Assembly: GCA_035689345.1 (NCBI GenBank)
Contig: DASSLR010000027.1
Coordinates: 1 to 36,308, forward strand
Origin: CF-118 sp035689345
Lineage (GTDB): Bacteria > Chloroflexota > Dormibacteria > Dormibacterales > Dormibacteraceae
DNA: 36,308 nt
Direction of reading: 5' to 3'
The notes under the pieces are model-generated. The model saw nothing but the letters and a program-made list of their open reading frames with translations. It had not been told where the DNA came from and searched no databases. The position numbers and the translations under genes are program-made. This document shows, one piece after another, positions 15,351-23,163 of this stretch (within the stretch, counting starts at the first letter, position 1; each line of letters starts with the position of its first letter).

Positions 15351-15932
15351 TCAGCCCTGGATGACGAGGGTGTTCGCGATCTTGTCGTGCCAGCCCTGCT
15401 TCTTCGGGTCGAATGCAGCCCAGATCAAGCCGATGTAGCACGGCAGCACGCTGACGATGTAACCGAGGTAGCGGATGGCCGCCCGTCCGAAGCCGATGGG
15501 CTGGCCCGACTCGGCGTCCACCACCGCCAGGCGGAAGAAGCGCTGGCCACGCGTCGAGCCCATGCCCCAGCCGTAGATGAAGTAACCGATCGAGATGGTG
15601 AACGAGACGAGGTAGTCGAGCCAGGTCAGCGGGCCACCGGGCGAGAGGTCGAGCGCCGCGCCGGTGACGCGGGCGAGGATGCCGATGACGATGGCGAGCA
15701 CGATGCTGGCGACGATCGTGGCCACGAAGACGATGACCCCGTCGACGATCACGGCCACGAACCGGATCCAGAAGCCGGCGTAAGGAATCTCCGGGTTGTA
15801 GCCGAAGCCGCCGAGCGTGGGCGGCGGCGCCATCTGCGGCGGCGGAGCGATCGAGCTGGGAGGCGGTGCGTAACCGCCGGGGGGAGGCGGAGGTGGGGGA
15901 AGGTCGCCCGGAGGCGGCGGAGGAATTCCCAA
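15351..15932 (-). CDS. RDD family membrane protein with Pro-rich head
   Basis: A 193-residue RDD-family protein. Residues 1-50 are proline-rich (PPPPPGDLPPPPPPPGGYAPPP). The RDD domain follows, with GFWIRFVAVIVDGVIVF containing the R-x-x-A-x-x-x-D pattern, a further helix pair, the GQRFFRLAVVDAESGQPIGFGRAAIRYLG block and a QGWHDKIANTLVI C-terminus. RDD proteins are small membrane proteins, some linked to ion transport; no substrate is inferred. The start is TTG 15932, 5 nt after the stop of the upstream RDD gene, implying coupling. There is no Shine-Dalgarno. The stop is in the convergent region with the palindromes. Confidence 0.8.
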   Translation of the reverse strand: MGIPPPPPGDLPPPPPPPGGYAPPPSSIAPPPQMAPPPTLGGFGYNPEIPYAGFWIRFVAVIVDGVIVFVATIVASIVLAIVIGILARVTGAALDLSPGGPLTWLDYLVSFTISIGYFIYGWGMGSTRGQRFFRLAVVDAESGQPIGFGRAAIRYLGYIVSVLPCYIGLIWAAFDPKKQGWHDKIANTLVIQG

Positions 15933-15937
15933 CGGGA

Positions 15938-16492
15938 CTAGGGCGTCTGCAGCACCACTGAGCTGGCGACCTTGTCGTGCCAGCCCTGCTTGCGGGCGTC
16001 GAAGGCGACCCAGATCCAGCCGATGTAGCAAGCCCAGCTGTTGACGAGCGTCATCAGCCAGCGCACGATCGCCCGCCCGATGCCGATCGGCGCGCCGGTC
16101 GTGGCGTCGACGACCCGCAGGTGGAACAGGCGCATGGCGATGGTCTGGCCACTGGTGCCCCAGAAGTAGATCTGGTAACCCGCGATGCCGAGCAGCGCGA
16201 CGATGTAGAAGAGGACGAACGCACCGCCGAGGACGCCGGCGGCCGCGTTCTGGGCGTTCTGGTCGGAGGTGTTGGAGCCGATCACTCCACCGATGGCGAC
16301 GAGCACGAACAGGACGATGGTCAGCGGGATGCCCACGATGAGGCCGTCGACGAATCGGGCGACGAACCGGATCCAGAATCCGGCGTACGTCGTCTGCACC
16401 TGAGGCGGGATGACGTACTGCTGCATCGGCGCCTGCTGATAGGGGTATCCGGGCGGGGCAGGAGGAGGGTTCTGCATGGGTTGCGATATCAT
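15938..16492 (-). CDS. RDD family membrane protein
   Basis: A 184-residue paralogue of the adjacent RDD protein: a shorter Pro/Gln-rich head (NPPPAPPGYPYQQAPMQQ), then GFWIRFVARFVDGLIVGIPLTIVLF, GQTIAMRLFHLRVVDATTG, PIGIGRAIVRWLMTL and the shared QGWHDKVASSVVLQ end. The tandem pair probably arose by duplication and may form a heteromer. Possible starts are ATG 16492 (AGGCGG 6 nt upstream) and ATG 16477, with a TATGAT hexamer between 16493 and 16488; if that hexamer is the promoter, 16477 is the real, near-leaderless start. It is divergent from rplY. Confidence 0.8.
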   Translation of the reverse strand: MISQPMQNPPPAPPGYPYQQAPMQQYVIPPQVQTTYAGFWIRFVARFVDGLIVGIPLTIVLFVLVAIGGVIGSNTSDQNAQNAAAGVLGGAFVLFYIVALLGIAGYQIYFWGTSGQTIAMRLFHLRVVDATTGAPIGIGRAIVRWLMTLVNSWACYIGWIWVAFDARKQGWHDKVASSVVLQTP

Positions 16493-16561
16493 ATGCACCG
16501 CCTCTCCAACCTGAGGCGCCCTCATGGGCGGCCAGGCCGCGCCAGGACAAAGACTTACTGA

Positions 16562-17224
16562 ATGCAACTGAAAGCATCGACTCGAGAACTGATCGGCAAA
16601 CGCTCGCGGCGGCTTCACCGCGAGGGCAAGCTGGCCGCCGTCGTTTACGGCCACGAATCCGCCGCGACGCCGCTCGTGCTCGACCGCCTCGAGTTCCAGA
16701 AGGTGTTTGTCAAGTCGGGACGAACGCACCTCGTCGACCTGGTGGTGGACGGCAGCCGGACCGAGAAGGTGCTGGTGAGAGAGATCCAGACCCACCCCCG
16801 CCGGCTCGGGCCGATCCATGTCGACTTCTACCAGGTCAACCTGCAGCAGAAGATCCGGGTAGAGGTGCCGGTCCATCTCACTGGCGAGTCGGCCGCGGTC
16901 AAGCGCGGCGACGCCGACGTGCTGCAGCCCATCCACGCGCTCGAGGTCGAGTGCCTGCCCACCGAGATACCGGAGGCGTTCGAGGTCGACCTCACGCCCC
17001 TGGCGGAGATCGACGACGGCCTCCGCGTCTCCGAGATTTCCGTGCCGAAGGGCATCACGATCCTTGCCGACCCGGATGAGCTGGTGGTGAAGATCGTGCA
17101 CAAGCGCGAGCTCAAGATTGAGGAGGAGGTGCCCGCGGCCGAGGCTGCGGTGCCCGCCGAGGGCGAGGCCGCCGAGGGCGAGGCCGCTCCGGCCGAAGAG
17201 GAGCAAGCCGAGACCGAGGGATGA
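16562..17224 (+). CDS. rplY: 50S ribosomal protein L25/CTC (general stress form)
   Basis: L25/CTC binds 5S rRNA in the large ribosomal subunit. The 220-residue protein has the N-terminal L25 domain (MQLKASTRELIGKRSRRLHREGKLAAVVYG, then DRLEFQKVF and HVDFYQV) and the C-terminal TL5-like beta domain (IRVEVPVHLTGES, ALEVECLPTEIPEAFEVDL). It ends in an acidic Ala/Glu tail (residues 190-220) typical of the long CTC form. The usual neighbour pth is absent. Its stop overlaps the MscS-like gene (ATGA at 17221). Confidence 0.92.
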   Translation: MQLKASTRELIGKRSRRLHREGKLAAVVYGHESAATPLVLDRLEFQKVFVKSGRTHLVDLVVDGSRTEKVLVREIQTHPRRLGPIHVDFYQVNLQQKIRVEVPVHLTGESAAVKRGDADVLQPIHALEVECLPTEIPEAFEVDLTPLAEIDDGLRVSEISVPKGITILADPDELVVKIVHKRELKIEEEVPAAEAAVPAEGEAAEGEAAPAEEEQAETEG

Positions 17225-17790
17225 GACCGGCAGCCGCAACCGGCGCGCTGTCGGCATCGGACGTCCACAACCTCGAATTCGTAGCCGTCGGGCTTCTCGT
17301 CTTCTTCGGTTTTCTCGTCGCCTCGCGCTTCATCGCGCAGTGGATTGGCAACCGGCTACGCGAGCGGCACGTCCACGGCTACATGGTCGTCCTCGGCCGA
17401 CGCGCGGTTTACGTGATCGTGATCGGCGTCGGTATCACGGCGGCGTTCAGCTTCGCGTTCCAGACGGCCAACGTGACCCTTGTCGGCATCCTGCTGGCCA
17501 CCGTGGTTGCGGCGCTCGGTGTGCAGGACCTGCTCCAGGACTACGTCTCGGGCTATTACATCCTGGTCGAGCGCCACATCCGCGTCGGCGATCGGATCGA
17601 GCTGGACGGGCAGGGGGGCGAGGTGGTCGAGGTGAAGCTGCGGGTCACCCTGGTACGAACCGAAAGCGGTGACCTGCTCGTGGTGCCGAACTCGCAGCTC
17701 TTCACGAATCCGGTGCTCGTGCGTGCGAAGGGCTCACCTGAGGCGCACGCGGCGGAGGAAGCCGCTAAGCCGTCAAAGCCCCAAGGATGA
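17221..17790 (+). CDS. Small MscS-type mechanosensitive channel
   Basis: A 189-residue MscS-like protein: three hydrophobic segments (about residues 17-38, 58-80, 84-100), the pore-helix/beta-domain junction GVQDLLQDYVSGYYILVERHIRVGDRIEL, and a short Sm-fold domain ending VVPNSQLFTNPVLV. It lacks the large C-terminal alpha/beta cage of E. coli MscS. MscS channels open under membrane tension to release solutes after hypo-osmotic shock. It is coupled to rplY, an odd partner. Its 3' end overlaps the convergent ndk gene by 26 bases. Confidence 0.85.
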   Translation: MRPAAATGALSASDVHNLEFVAVGLLVFFGFLVASRFIAQWIGNRLRERHVHGYMVVLGRRAVYVIVIGVGITAAFSFAFQTANVTLVGILLATVVAALGVQDLLQDYVSGYYILVERHIRVGDRIELDGQGGEVVEVKLRVTLVRTESGDLLVVPNSQLFTNPVLVRAKGSPEAHAAEEAAKPSKPQG

Positions 17791-18388
17791 CGCGGTAGAA
17801 GGCGTCGCGGTCGACACCGGCGAGCTCCGTCTCTTCGGCCAGAAGCTCCTTGATCGCCTCGGTGGCGAAGCCGACGTGGACGCCGCCCGCGACCTGGGTC
17901 GCCAGCGAACGAAGGTGATAGGTGTGGTCAGGCCTGTCCGATTCGCGCTCGAGCTTCGCGTCGACCTTGTCCAGCGCCAGGAATTTGCGCCACCTCTCGA
18001 CTTCGGCGGCGCCGGTGTCCGGCGCGTCGGACAGGTGAAAGCAGTTGATGCCGCCGAAGATCCCGAATCGTTCGCGCAGCGAGCCGGGACGTGACTGCGT
18101 GATACGCGTCTCGCCAAGGTCGTAGCGCATCTCCTCGAGCGCCTCGGCGGTCGCGGTGATGCGGCCGACCAGCAGCGGCAGCGCGGTCATGAAGTCGACG
18201 AGCCAGGGGAAGAACGGGCGGCCCTGCAGGAAGTCGTAGTGGCCCTCGATGAGGTCCTTGGGCGGTCGGTACCAGGTGAGCGCCACGAGCTTCCACCTGT
18301 ACTCGGTGCTCAGCCAGCGCCAGAGGTTGGCGCGCACGGCGAGGCGGTAGGAAGCGTCGGGTTTGAAGATGACGAGGGCGTCGGCCAC
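17765..18388 (-). CDS. ndk: Nucleoside diphosphate kinase with C-terminal extension
   Basis: NDK transfers the gamma phosphate from ATP to NDPs via a phospho-histidine. The fold and active site are present: Lys9 (FKPDA), Tyr51 (GHYDFL), Arg57 (GRPFFP), Thr94, Arg105, Asn115, His118 (NCFHLSDA) and Glu129, with numbering nearly identical to human NDPK. Overall identity looks low, and the protein is 207 residues against about 140-150; residues 137-207 (ALDKVDAKLERESDRPDHTYHL and on) are an extra domain of unknown role. GTG 18388 is set by a TACGAT 6 nt upstream. It lies 12 nt downstream of rarA. Confidence 0.82.
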   Translation of the reverse strand: MADALVIFKPDASYRLAVRANLWRWLSTEYRWKLVALTWYRPPKDLIEGHYDFLQGRPFFPWLVDFMTALPLLVGRITATAEALEEMRYDLGETRITQSRPGSLRERFGIFGGINCFHLSDAPDTGAAEVERWRKFLALDKVDAKLERESDRPDHTYHLRSLATQVAGGVHVGFATEAIKELLAEETELAGVDRDAFYRVILGALTA

Positions 18389-18394
18389 GCCCGA

Positions 18395-18400
18395 ATCGTA
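18395..18400 (-). promoter_or_regulatory. -10 element (TACGAT) of ndk, leaderless type
   Basis: TACGAT on the minus strand ends 6 nt before GTG 18388 and abuts the rarA stop. No Shine-Dalgarno is present. ndk therefore probably has its own leaderless promoter. Confidence 0.55.
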
Positions 18401-19648
18401 CTAATGACCTTGTTTGTCCCGCGGGTTCGCTTTGTACACCTTGCGCTGCTTGAGCTTCTCCGGCATGTGCACCTGGCTCGTCGCGACACCGCCTTCGAAG
18501 TCGTGCGCGTACTGGTAGCCGCGGCCGTAGCCCATCGACCGCATGAGGCCGGTCACCGCGTTGCGCAGGTGCATCGGCACGGGCTCGTTGCCGGTTTCCT
18601 GGATGAGCTCGCGCGCCGCGCCGTACGACGTGAGCGCGGAGTTGGACTTCGGCGCCAGCGCGAGATAGAGCGCGGCCTCGGTCAGGGGCAGCACGGCCTC
18701 CGGCATGCCGACGAAGTGGGCGGCCTGCTGGGCGGCGATCGCGACCTGCAGCGCCTGCGGGTCGGCGAGGCCTATGTCCTCGGCGGCCGAGATGACCAGG
18801 CGCCTCGCGACGAACAGCGGATCCTCACCGGCTTCGAGCATGCGAGCTAGCCAGTACACCGCCGCGTCGGGGTCGCTGCCGCGAACGCTTTTGATCAGCG
18901 CGGAGACGATGTCGTAGTGCTGGTCGCCGGCGCGGTCATACAGCAGGTGCCGTTCCTGCAGGGCGCGCTCGACGTCTTCCAGCGTGATCTCTTCAGCGCC
19001 CGCGAGAGCGGCCGCGGCTTCGAGGCCGTTGAGGGCGACACGCGCGTCGCCGCGCGCCGTCTCGAGCAGCGCGTCGAGCGCGTCGCCGGCGATGGCTGCG
19101 TTCAGCTCCCTGAGCCCGCGCTCCACGACCTGCTTCAGCTCGTCGCGGTCGAGGGCTTCGAGCCTGAACACGCGGCTGCGCGAAAGGAGCGGCGCGATGA
19201 CCTCGAACGACGGGTTCTCGGTGGTCGCACCGATGAGCGTGACTGTGCCGTTCTCGACGTGCGGCAGGATCGCGTCCTGCTGCGCCTTGTTGAAGCGGTG
19301 GATCTCGTCGATGAACAGGACCGTGCGCAGCCCCGCGCGCTGATGCGAGGCCGCCTCTGCCACGGCCTTGCGCAAATCGGCGACGCCGGCGGTGACCGCG
19401 CTCATGGTGACCATCCGTGCCTTCGTCTCGGTGGCGACCAGGCCCGCGAGCGTCGTCTTGCCACTGCCAGGCGGGCCCCAGAGCACGATGCTCGGCAGGT
19501 GGCCCGACTGGGTGAGCTTGCGGAGCACGTCCACCACCCGGCGTTGGCCGACGAGGTCTTCGAACTTCCTCGGGCGCATGCGCGTGGCCAGGGGCGGCGC
19601 CGGCCGCACGCCCTGCTCGAGGGGGAAGAGCTCTCCCTGATCGGTCAT
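18401..19648 (-). CDS. rarA: Replication-associated recombination protein A (AAA+ ATPase)
   Basis: RarA (MgsA) is a clamp-loader-like AAA+ ATPase acting at stalled replication forks. The 415 residues show MRPRKFEDLVGQ at the N-terminus, Walker A GPPGSGKTTL, Walker B LFIDEIHRFNKAQQD, sensor 1 IGATTENPSFEV and the C-terminal family block IKSVRGSDPDAAVYWLARML, followed by SAEDIGLADPQAL. ATG 19648 precedes the standard opening; just before it is TTCGAT, a weak -10 match 5 nt away. It is divergent from the zinc-ribbon protein, with 44 bases between starts. Confidence 0.95.
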   Translation of the reverse strand: MTDQGELFPLEQGVRPAPPLATRMRPRKFEDLVGQRRVVDVLRKLTQSGHLPSIVLWGPPGSGKTTLAGLVATETKARMVTMSAVTAGVADLRKAVAEAASHQRAGLRTVLFIDEIHRFNKAQQDAILPHVENGTVTLIGATTENPSFEVIAPLLSRSRVFRLEALDRDELKQVVERGLRELNAAIAGDALDALLETARGDARVALNGLEAAAALAGAEEITLEDVERALQERHLLYDRAGDQHYDIVSALIKSVRGSDPDAAVYWLARMLEAGEDPLFVARRLVISAAEDIGLADPQALQVAIAAQQAAHFVGMPEAVLPLTEAALYLALAPKSNSALTSYGAARELIQETGNEPVPMHLRNAVTGLMRSMGYGRGYQYAHDFEGGVATSQVHMPEKLKQRKVYKANPRDKQGH

Positions 19649-19675
19649 CCCAGATCGAATTCTGACCCCGACCGC

Positions 19676-19681
19676 TACAAT
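19676..19681 (+). promoter_or_regulatory. -10 element (TACAAT) of the zinc-ribbon/GGDEF gene
   Basis: TACAAT ends 11 nt before the ATG at 19693, predicting a leader of about 4-5 nt. No Shine-Dalgarno fits between them. Confidence 0.5.
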
Positions 19682-19692
19682 CCCGCCGACAC

Positions 19693-20340
19693 ATGAAGAC
19701 CTGCTGGTACTGCGGCTCGGAGATCGACGACAAGGAGCAGTACTGCCACGTCTGCGGGCACAGCCAGTCGGACACGTCGTCCAGCCCGCTCTTCGGCGTC
19801 GTCGACCCGGTGACCGGGATCTGGAACCGGAAGTTCACCGAAGCCCTCATCGGCCAGGAGGCCAACCGGGCCGTCCGCTACCACCGGCCGCTGTCCGTGC
19901 TGGTGGTCGAGTTGGACCACGCCGAGCACATCCACAACGAGGTGGGGCAGACCCAGGTCAACGCGCTGCTGGCCGAGCTGACCGAGACCCTCGGCCGCGC
20001 CATCCGCGACACCGACACGCTCGGGTACCTGGACGCCGACCGCTCTCCTCACTTCGTGATCGTTCTTCCTGAGACCGACGAGCGCGGCGCCACGCTTGCG
20101 GCGGACAAGATCCGCAGGTCGGTGGCCGCGCACGACTTCTCCACCGGCGGGCGGTGGCAGCGCATCACCGTGAGCTGCGGCGCGGCGACCATCGAGGCCG
20201 CGCCCTTCAGCTACGACGAGGAAGGCGTGCTGAACCGCCGGGAGTACAGCGGCAACCTGCTTCGGGAGGCCTACTACGCGCTCGAGCACGGACGGTCGGC
20301 GGGCACCAACCGCACGTCCGTCGGCGCGTTTCGCAACTAG
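19693..20340 (+). CDS. Zinc-ribbon protein with degenerate GGDEF-like domain
   Basis: A 215-residue protein. Residues 1-22 form a zinc ribbon (CWYCGSEIDDKEQYCHVCG, two CxxC pairs). Residues 37-185 follow the layout of a diguanylate cyclase GGDEF domain: DPVTGIWNRKFTEALIGQE, LVVELDH, then RDTDTLGYLDADRSPHFVIVLPETD and ISVSCGAA-like ITVSCGAA. The catalytic GGDEF position reads LDADRS, so cyclase activity is unlikely; it may bind a nucleotide or act as a structural or signalling module. It is followed 17 nt later by a histidine phosphatase with its own TANNNT element. Confidence 0.72.
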   Translation: MKTCWYCGSEIDDKEQYCHVCGHSQSDTSSSPLFGVVDPVTGIWNRKFTEALIGQEANRAVRYHRPLSVLVVELDHAEHIHNEVGQTQVNALLAELTETLGRAIRDTDTLGYLDADRSPHFVIVLPETDERGATLAADKIRRSVAAHDFSTGGRWQRITVSCGAATIEAAPFSYDEEGVLNRREYSGNLLREAYYALEHGRSAGTNRTSVGAFRN

Positions 20341-20343
20341 CCG

Positions 20344-20349
20344 TACGAT
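20344..20349 (+). promoter_or_regulatory. -10 element (TACGAT) of the histidine phosphatase gene
   Basis: TACGAT ends 8 nt before GTG 20358, directly after the stop of the upstream gene. The spacing is leaderless, and no Shine-Dalgarno is present. Confidence 0.5.
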
Positions 20350-20357
20350 CCTCTGAC

Positions 20358-20993
20358 GTGCGGACGACCATCTACGTCATTCGGCACGCCGACGTGGAGA
20401 ATCCGCGCCGCGTCCTGTATGGGCACCTTCCCGGCTTTCACCTCAGCGCGCTGGGCCGCGCCCAGGCCGAAGCCCTGGGCGACAGGCTGAGCGACGCGGG
20501 CATCCGGCGCATCGTTCACAGCCCGCTCGACCGCGCCGCCGAGACCGCACGAATCATCAACTCGCGCCTGTCGGAGCCAGCGGTGATGGAGGTCGACCCC
20601 GCGCTCCGCGAGGCCGATTTCAGCCGCTACCTGCAGGGCGTGCCCTACTGGCAGATCCCGGTACGGCGGCCCCTCTGGATCGTGCACAAAACGCGCCGCG
20701 GCATCGTCGCGGGGGACGAGTCGTACGACGCGCTCGGCGGGCGCGTGCTCGACGTGGTCAAGCGGATGGCGGTCGAGCGTCCAGGTGAGACGGCGGCGGT
20801 CGTGAGCCACGCCGATCCGATCCAGGCCGCGTGGATGCTGCTCGACGGCCGCCCGCAGAACGAGCACGAGATGTACAAGAAGGCGGTCGACCGCGCCGGC
20901 ACGTTGAAGATCGAGCTCGAGGACGGCCAACCGGTCAGCTGGGAGTACGTGAAGCCGCCCGAGGTCGCGCGACCCGCGGGCGCCGCCGCATGA
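20358..20993 (+). CDS. Histidine phosphatase family protein
   Basis: A 211-residue member of the phosphoglycerate-mutase-like histidine phosphatases. It has the RHG-type motif IYVIRHADVENP (nucleophile His), HSPLDRAAETARI (second Arg), the acid residue in ALREADFS, and VVSHADPIQAA with the second catalytic His. The substrate is unknown; such enzymes range from sugar phosphatases to cobalamin-pathway CobC. The reading frame is open from 20154, but homology and the -10 at 20344 set the start at GTG 20358. The stop overlaps the glycosidase start (ATGA). Confidence 0.85.
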   Translation: MRTTIYVIRHADVENPRRVLYGHLPGFHLSALGRAQAEALGDRLSDAGIRRIVHSPLDRAAETARIINSRLSEPAVMEVDPALREADFSRYLQGVPYWQIPVRRPLWIVHKTRRGIVAGDESYDALGGRVLDVVKRMAVERPGETAAVVSHADPIQAAWMLLDGRPQNEHEMYKKAVDRAGTLKIELEDGQPVSWEYVKPPEVARPAGAAA

Positions 20994-22240
20994 GCGGCTT
21001 CCCGAAGGGATTCGTCTGGGGAACGACAAGCGCAGCCCATCAGGTCGAGGGCGACAACAAGAACTGCGACTGGTGGGAGTTCGAGCAGCAGCCGGGCCGC
21101 ATCGCGAACGGCGACAGCTCGCTCGTCGCCTGCGACAACTACCACCGCTATCGCGAGGACTTCAAGCTCCTGCGCGAGATGAATCAGACCGGCCACCGGC
21201 TGTCGATCGAGTGGTCGCGCATCGAGCCCTCGCAGGGCGAGTTCGATTCGCGCCAGATCCGCCACTACCGCGATCTGCTCGGCGAGCTGCGCGAGCAGGG
21301 CATCGAGCCGATGGTCACGCTGCACCACTTCACCAGCCCGCTGTGGTTCACGCGCAAGGGAGGCTGGGCGGTGCGAGATTCGGCGCGCGCGTTTGTCACG
21401 TTCGTGACTCGCGCGGTGGACGAGCTTGGGGACCTCGTCAACCTGTGGTGCACGATCAACGAGCCCAACATCTACGCCACCAACGGCTGGTTGACGGGCG
21501 AGTTTCCGCCCGGCCGGCAGGGCGACTTCCGCGGTTTCTACAGCGTCGTCTCCAACATGCGACGCGCGCACGAGATGGCCTACGTGGCCATCAAGAAACG
21601 GCGGCCTGACTCTCAGGTCGGCCTTTCCCACCACAAGTTCCTTTTTCTCCCCGCGAGCGACAAGCGCCGCGACCTGTGGGCGGCGGGCGCGGCCCAGGCC
21701 ACGGTCGATCGCTGGCCCATCGGCCCGGGGCGAATGCAGCGGGTGGTCGAAGCCACCAGCGATTTCGTCGGCATCGCGCACTACTGGGCGCAGAACGTCG
21801 CGTTCGATCCGCGCCGGCCGCGAGACCAGTTCCTACGGCGCACCAACCTGCCCGGCGCTCAGCTGACGGATATGGGCTGGACGTCAGATCCCGTGCACAT
21901 GCGGCGCGTGCTCAACGAGCTGAAGTCGCTGGGCAAGCCGGTCTTCATCACCGAGAACGGCCTGGGCACGAACGACGACGAGCGGCGCAAGCGTTACGTG
22001 GTCGACGTGCTCACCAACGTCCAGGCCGCGATCGAGGACGGCGTCGACGTCCGCGGCTACTTCCACTGGACGAACATGGACAACTTCGAGTGGGCGCGGG
22101 GGTACAGCGTGAAGTTCGGGCTGATCGCGTGTGACCGTGTCACGCTCGAGAGAACCGTCAAGCCGAGCGGCCTCCTCTACGGGCGCATCGCGGCGGCCAA
22201 CGCGCTTCCCGATCAGCCTTCGCCCGCCGTCCAGAACTAG
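20990..22240 (+). CDS. Glycoside hydrolase family 1 (beta-glucosidase-like)
   Basis: GH1 retaining beta-glycosidase of 416 residues, somewhat shorter than the usual 440-480. It has the GH1 N-terminal signature FPKGFVWGTTSAAHQVEGD, WSRIEP, the acid/base Glu158 in TINEPNIYA and the nucleophile Glu322 in FITENGLG, and a C-terminal GYFHWTNMDNFEWARGY with the aglycone/sugar contact residues. There is no signal peptide, so it probably cleaves imported disaccharides or glycosides in the cytoplasm. It is coupled to the histidine phosphatase by a 4-nt overlap; a phosphatase and glycosidase pair may handle one sugar, but this is inference. Confidence 0.92.
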   Translation: MSGFPKGFVWGTTSAAHQVEGDNKNCDWWEFEQQPGRIANGDSSLVACDNYHRYREDFKLLREMNQTGHRLSIEWSRIEPSQGEFDSRQIRHYRDLLGELREQGIEPMVTLHHFTSPLWFTRKGGWAVRDSARAFVTFVTRAVDELGDLVNLWCTINEPNIYATNGWLTGEFPPGRQGDFRGFYSVVSNMRRAHEMAYVAIKKRRPDSQVGLSHHKFLFLPASDKRRDLWAAGAAQATVDRWPIGPGRMQRVVEATSDFVGIAHYWAQNVAFDPRRPRDQFLRRTNLPGAQLTDMGWTSDPVHMRRVLNELKSLGKPVFITENGLGTNDDERRKRYVVDVLTNVQAAIEDGVDVRGYFHWTNMDNFEWARGYSVKFGLIACDRVTLERTVKPSGLLYGRIAAANALPDQPSPAVQN

Positions 22241-22243
22241 ACT
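22238..22243 (+). promoter_or_regulatory. -10 element (TAGACT) of the thioredoxin-like/ccm operon
   Basis: TAGACT overlaps the glycosidase stop codon TAG and ends 8 nt before TTG 22252. The same hexamer with the same 8-nt gap to a TTG start occurs at 32423-32428. This is the likely promoter of the ccm block. Confidence 0.5.
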
Positions 22244-22251
22244 CACGTGGG

Positions 22252-22764
22252 TTGAACGTCAAGAGGTCGGTCTTCTTCGGCGCGGCCGTCGTGGCCGGCG
22301 CAGTCCTGTTGCTATCGCTCGCGTGGGGCCTGCAGCACGCCGCGATGTCGAGCCCGCAGCTGCTCGGCCAGCCGGCCCCGCGCCTCGCGATCCAGACCCT
22401 CGACGGGACTGACGTGAACGTGTCAGATCTGCGCGGCCGGCCTGTCGTCTTGAATTTCTGGGCTTCCTGGTGCGGCCCGTGCGTCCAGGAGCAGCCCGTG
22501 CTGACATCGGCCTACGACCAGCACCGGCAGGTCGAGTTCGTCGGCGCGGCGATGCAGGACACGCGGAGCGGCGTCGACGCTTTCGCCAAAGCGCATCCGT
22601 ACCCGTACCCCGCGGGCCTCATCGTCGACGGCTCGTACCAGTCATACGGAGTCATCGCGCCGCCCGTGACGGTGTTCATCGATGCCCAGGGTCTCGTGAC
22701 GGCGTCGTTCACCGGACCGCTCGACGGCCCCACCCTCGATCACTACCTCGGGTTGATCGCGTGA
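22252..22764 (+). CDS. TlpA/ResA/CcmG-like thiol-disulfide oxidoreductase
   Basis: A 170-residue membrane-anchored thioredoxin-fold protein. It has an N-terminal signal anchor (about residues 7-27), then GQPAPRLAIQTLDG, VVLNFWASWCGPC with redox Cys74 and Cys77, and the cis-Pro loop GVIAPPVTVFID. In cytochrome c maturation such proteins keep apocytochrome CxxCH cysteines reduced outside the membrane. Its place at the head of the ccm operon supports a CcmG/DsbE-type role. The start is TTG 22252. The stop overlaps the GTG of ccmE (GTGA). Confidence 0.9.
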   Translation: MNVKRSVFFGAAVVAGAVLLLSLAWGLQHAAMSSPQLLGQPAPRLAIQTLDGTDVNVSDLRGRPVVLNFWASWCGPCVQEQPVLTSAYDQHRQVEFVGAAMQDTRSGVDAFAKAHPYPYPAGLIVDGSYQSYGVIAPPVTVFIDAQGLVTASFTGPLDGPTLDHYLGLIA

Positions 22765-23156
22765 GCACGACCGTCAAATGGGGCGCGGCGATGGTGGTGG
22801 TGGCGGCGTGCGTCGGCTACCTCATCTATTCGGCGTCAGGCGGGTCGTCCGAGTACTACCTGACGGTGTCGGAGCTGCGCGCGCAGCAGCAGTCGCAGTC
22901 GCATTCCGACGTGAGGGTCGCCGGCGTGGTGCAGAACGACGTCGTGCGCAGCGACGGTGGCGCCCACGTGCGCTTCACGGAGAAGGATTCGACGGCATCG
23001 GTCGTGGTCGATTACACCGGACCGCTGCCCGACATCTTCCAGCCGGGCATCACCGTCGTCGCCGAGGGCCGGCTCGGCGCGGACGGCGTCTTCCACGCCC
23101 GCAACATCCTGGCCAAGTGCCCGTCGCGCTTCGCGACCAGTCCGTACACCCAGTGA
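22761..23156 (+). CDS. ccmE: Cytochrome c maturation heme chaperone CcmE, Cys-type variant
   Basis: CcmE carries heme from CcmC to the CcmF lyase outside the membrane. The 131-residue protein has an N-terminal anchor (WGAAMVVVAACVGYLIYSA), the OB-fold segment YYLTVSELRAQ, DVRVAGVV, VVVDYTGPLPDIFQPGITVVAEG, and the heme-attachment region ILAKCPSRF. Classical CcmE attaches heme through His in HxxxY; here the position is Cys120, as in the CxxxY variants of archaea, Desulfovibrio and some other bacteria, and the +4 residue is Phe124 in place of Tyr. The start is GTG 22761, inside the previous stop. Confidence 0.9.
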   Translation: MSTTVKWGAAMVVVAACVGYLIYSASGGSSEYYLTVSELRAQQQSQSHSDVRVAGVVQNDVVRSDGGAHVRFTEKDSTASVVVDYTGPLPDIFQPGITVVAEGRLGADGVFHARNILAKCPSRFATSPYTQ

Positions 23157-23163
23157 TGCTCGC

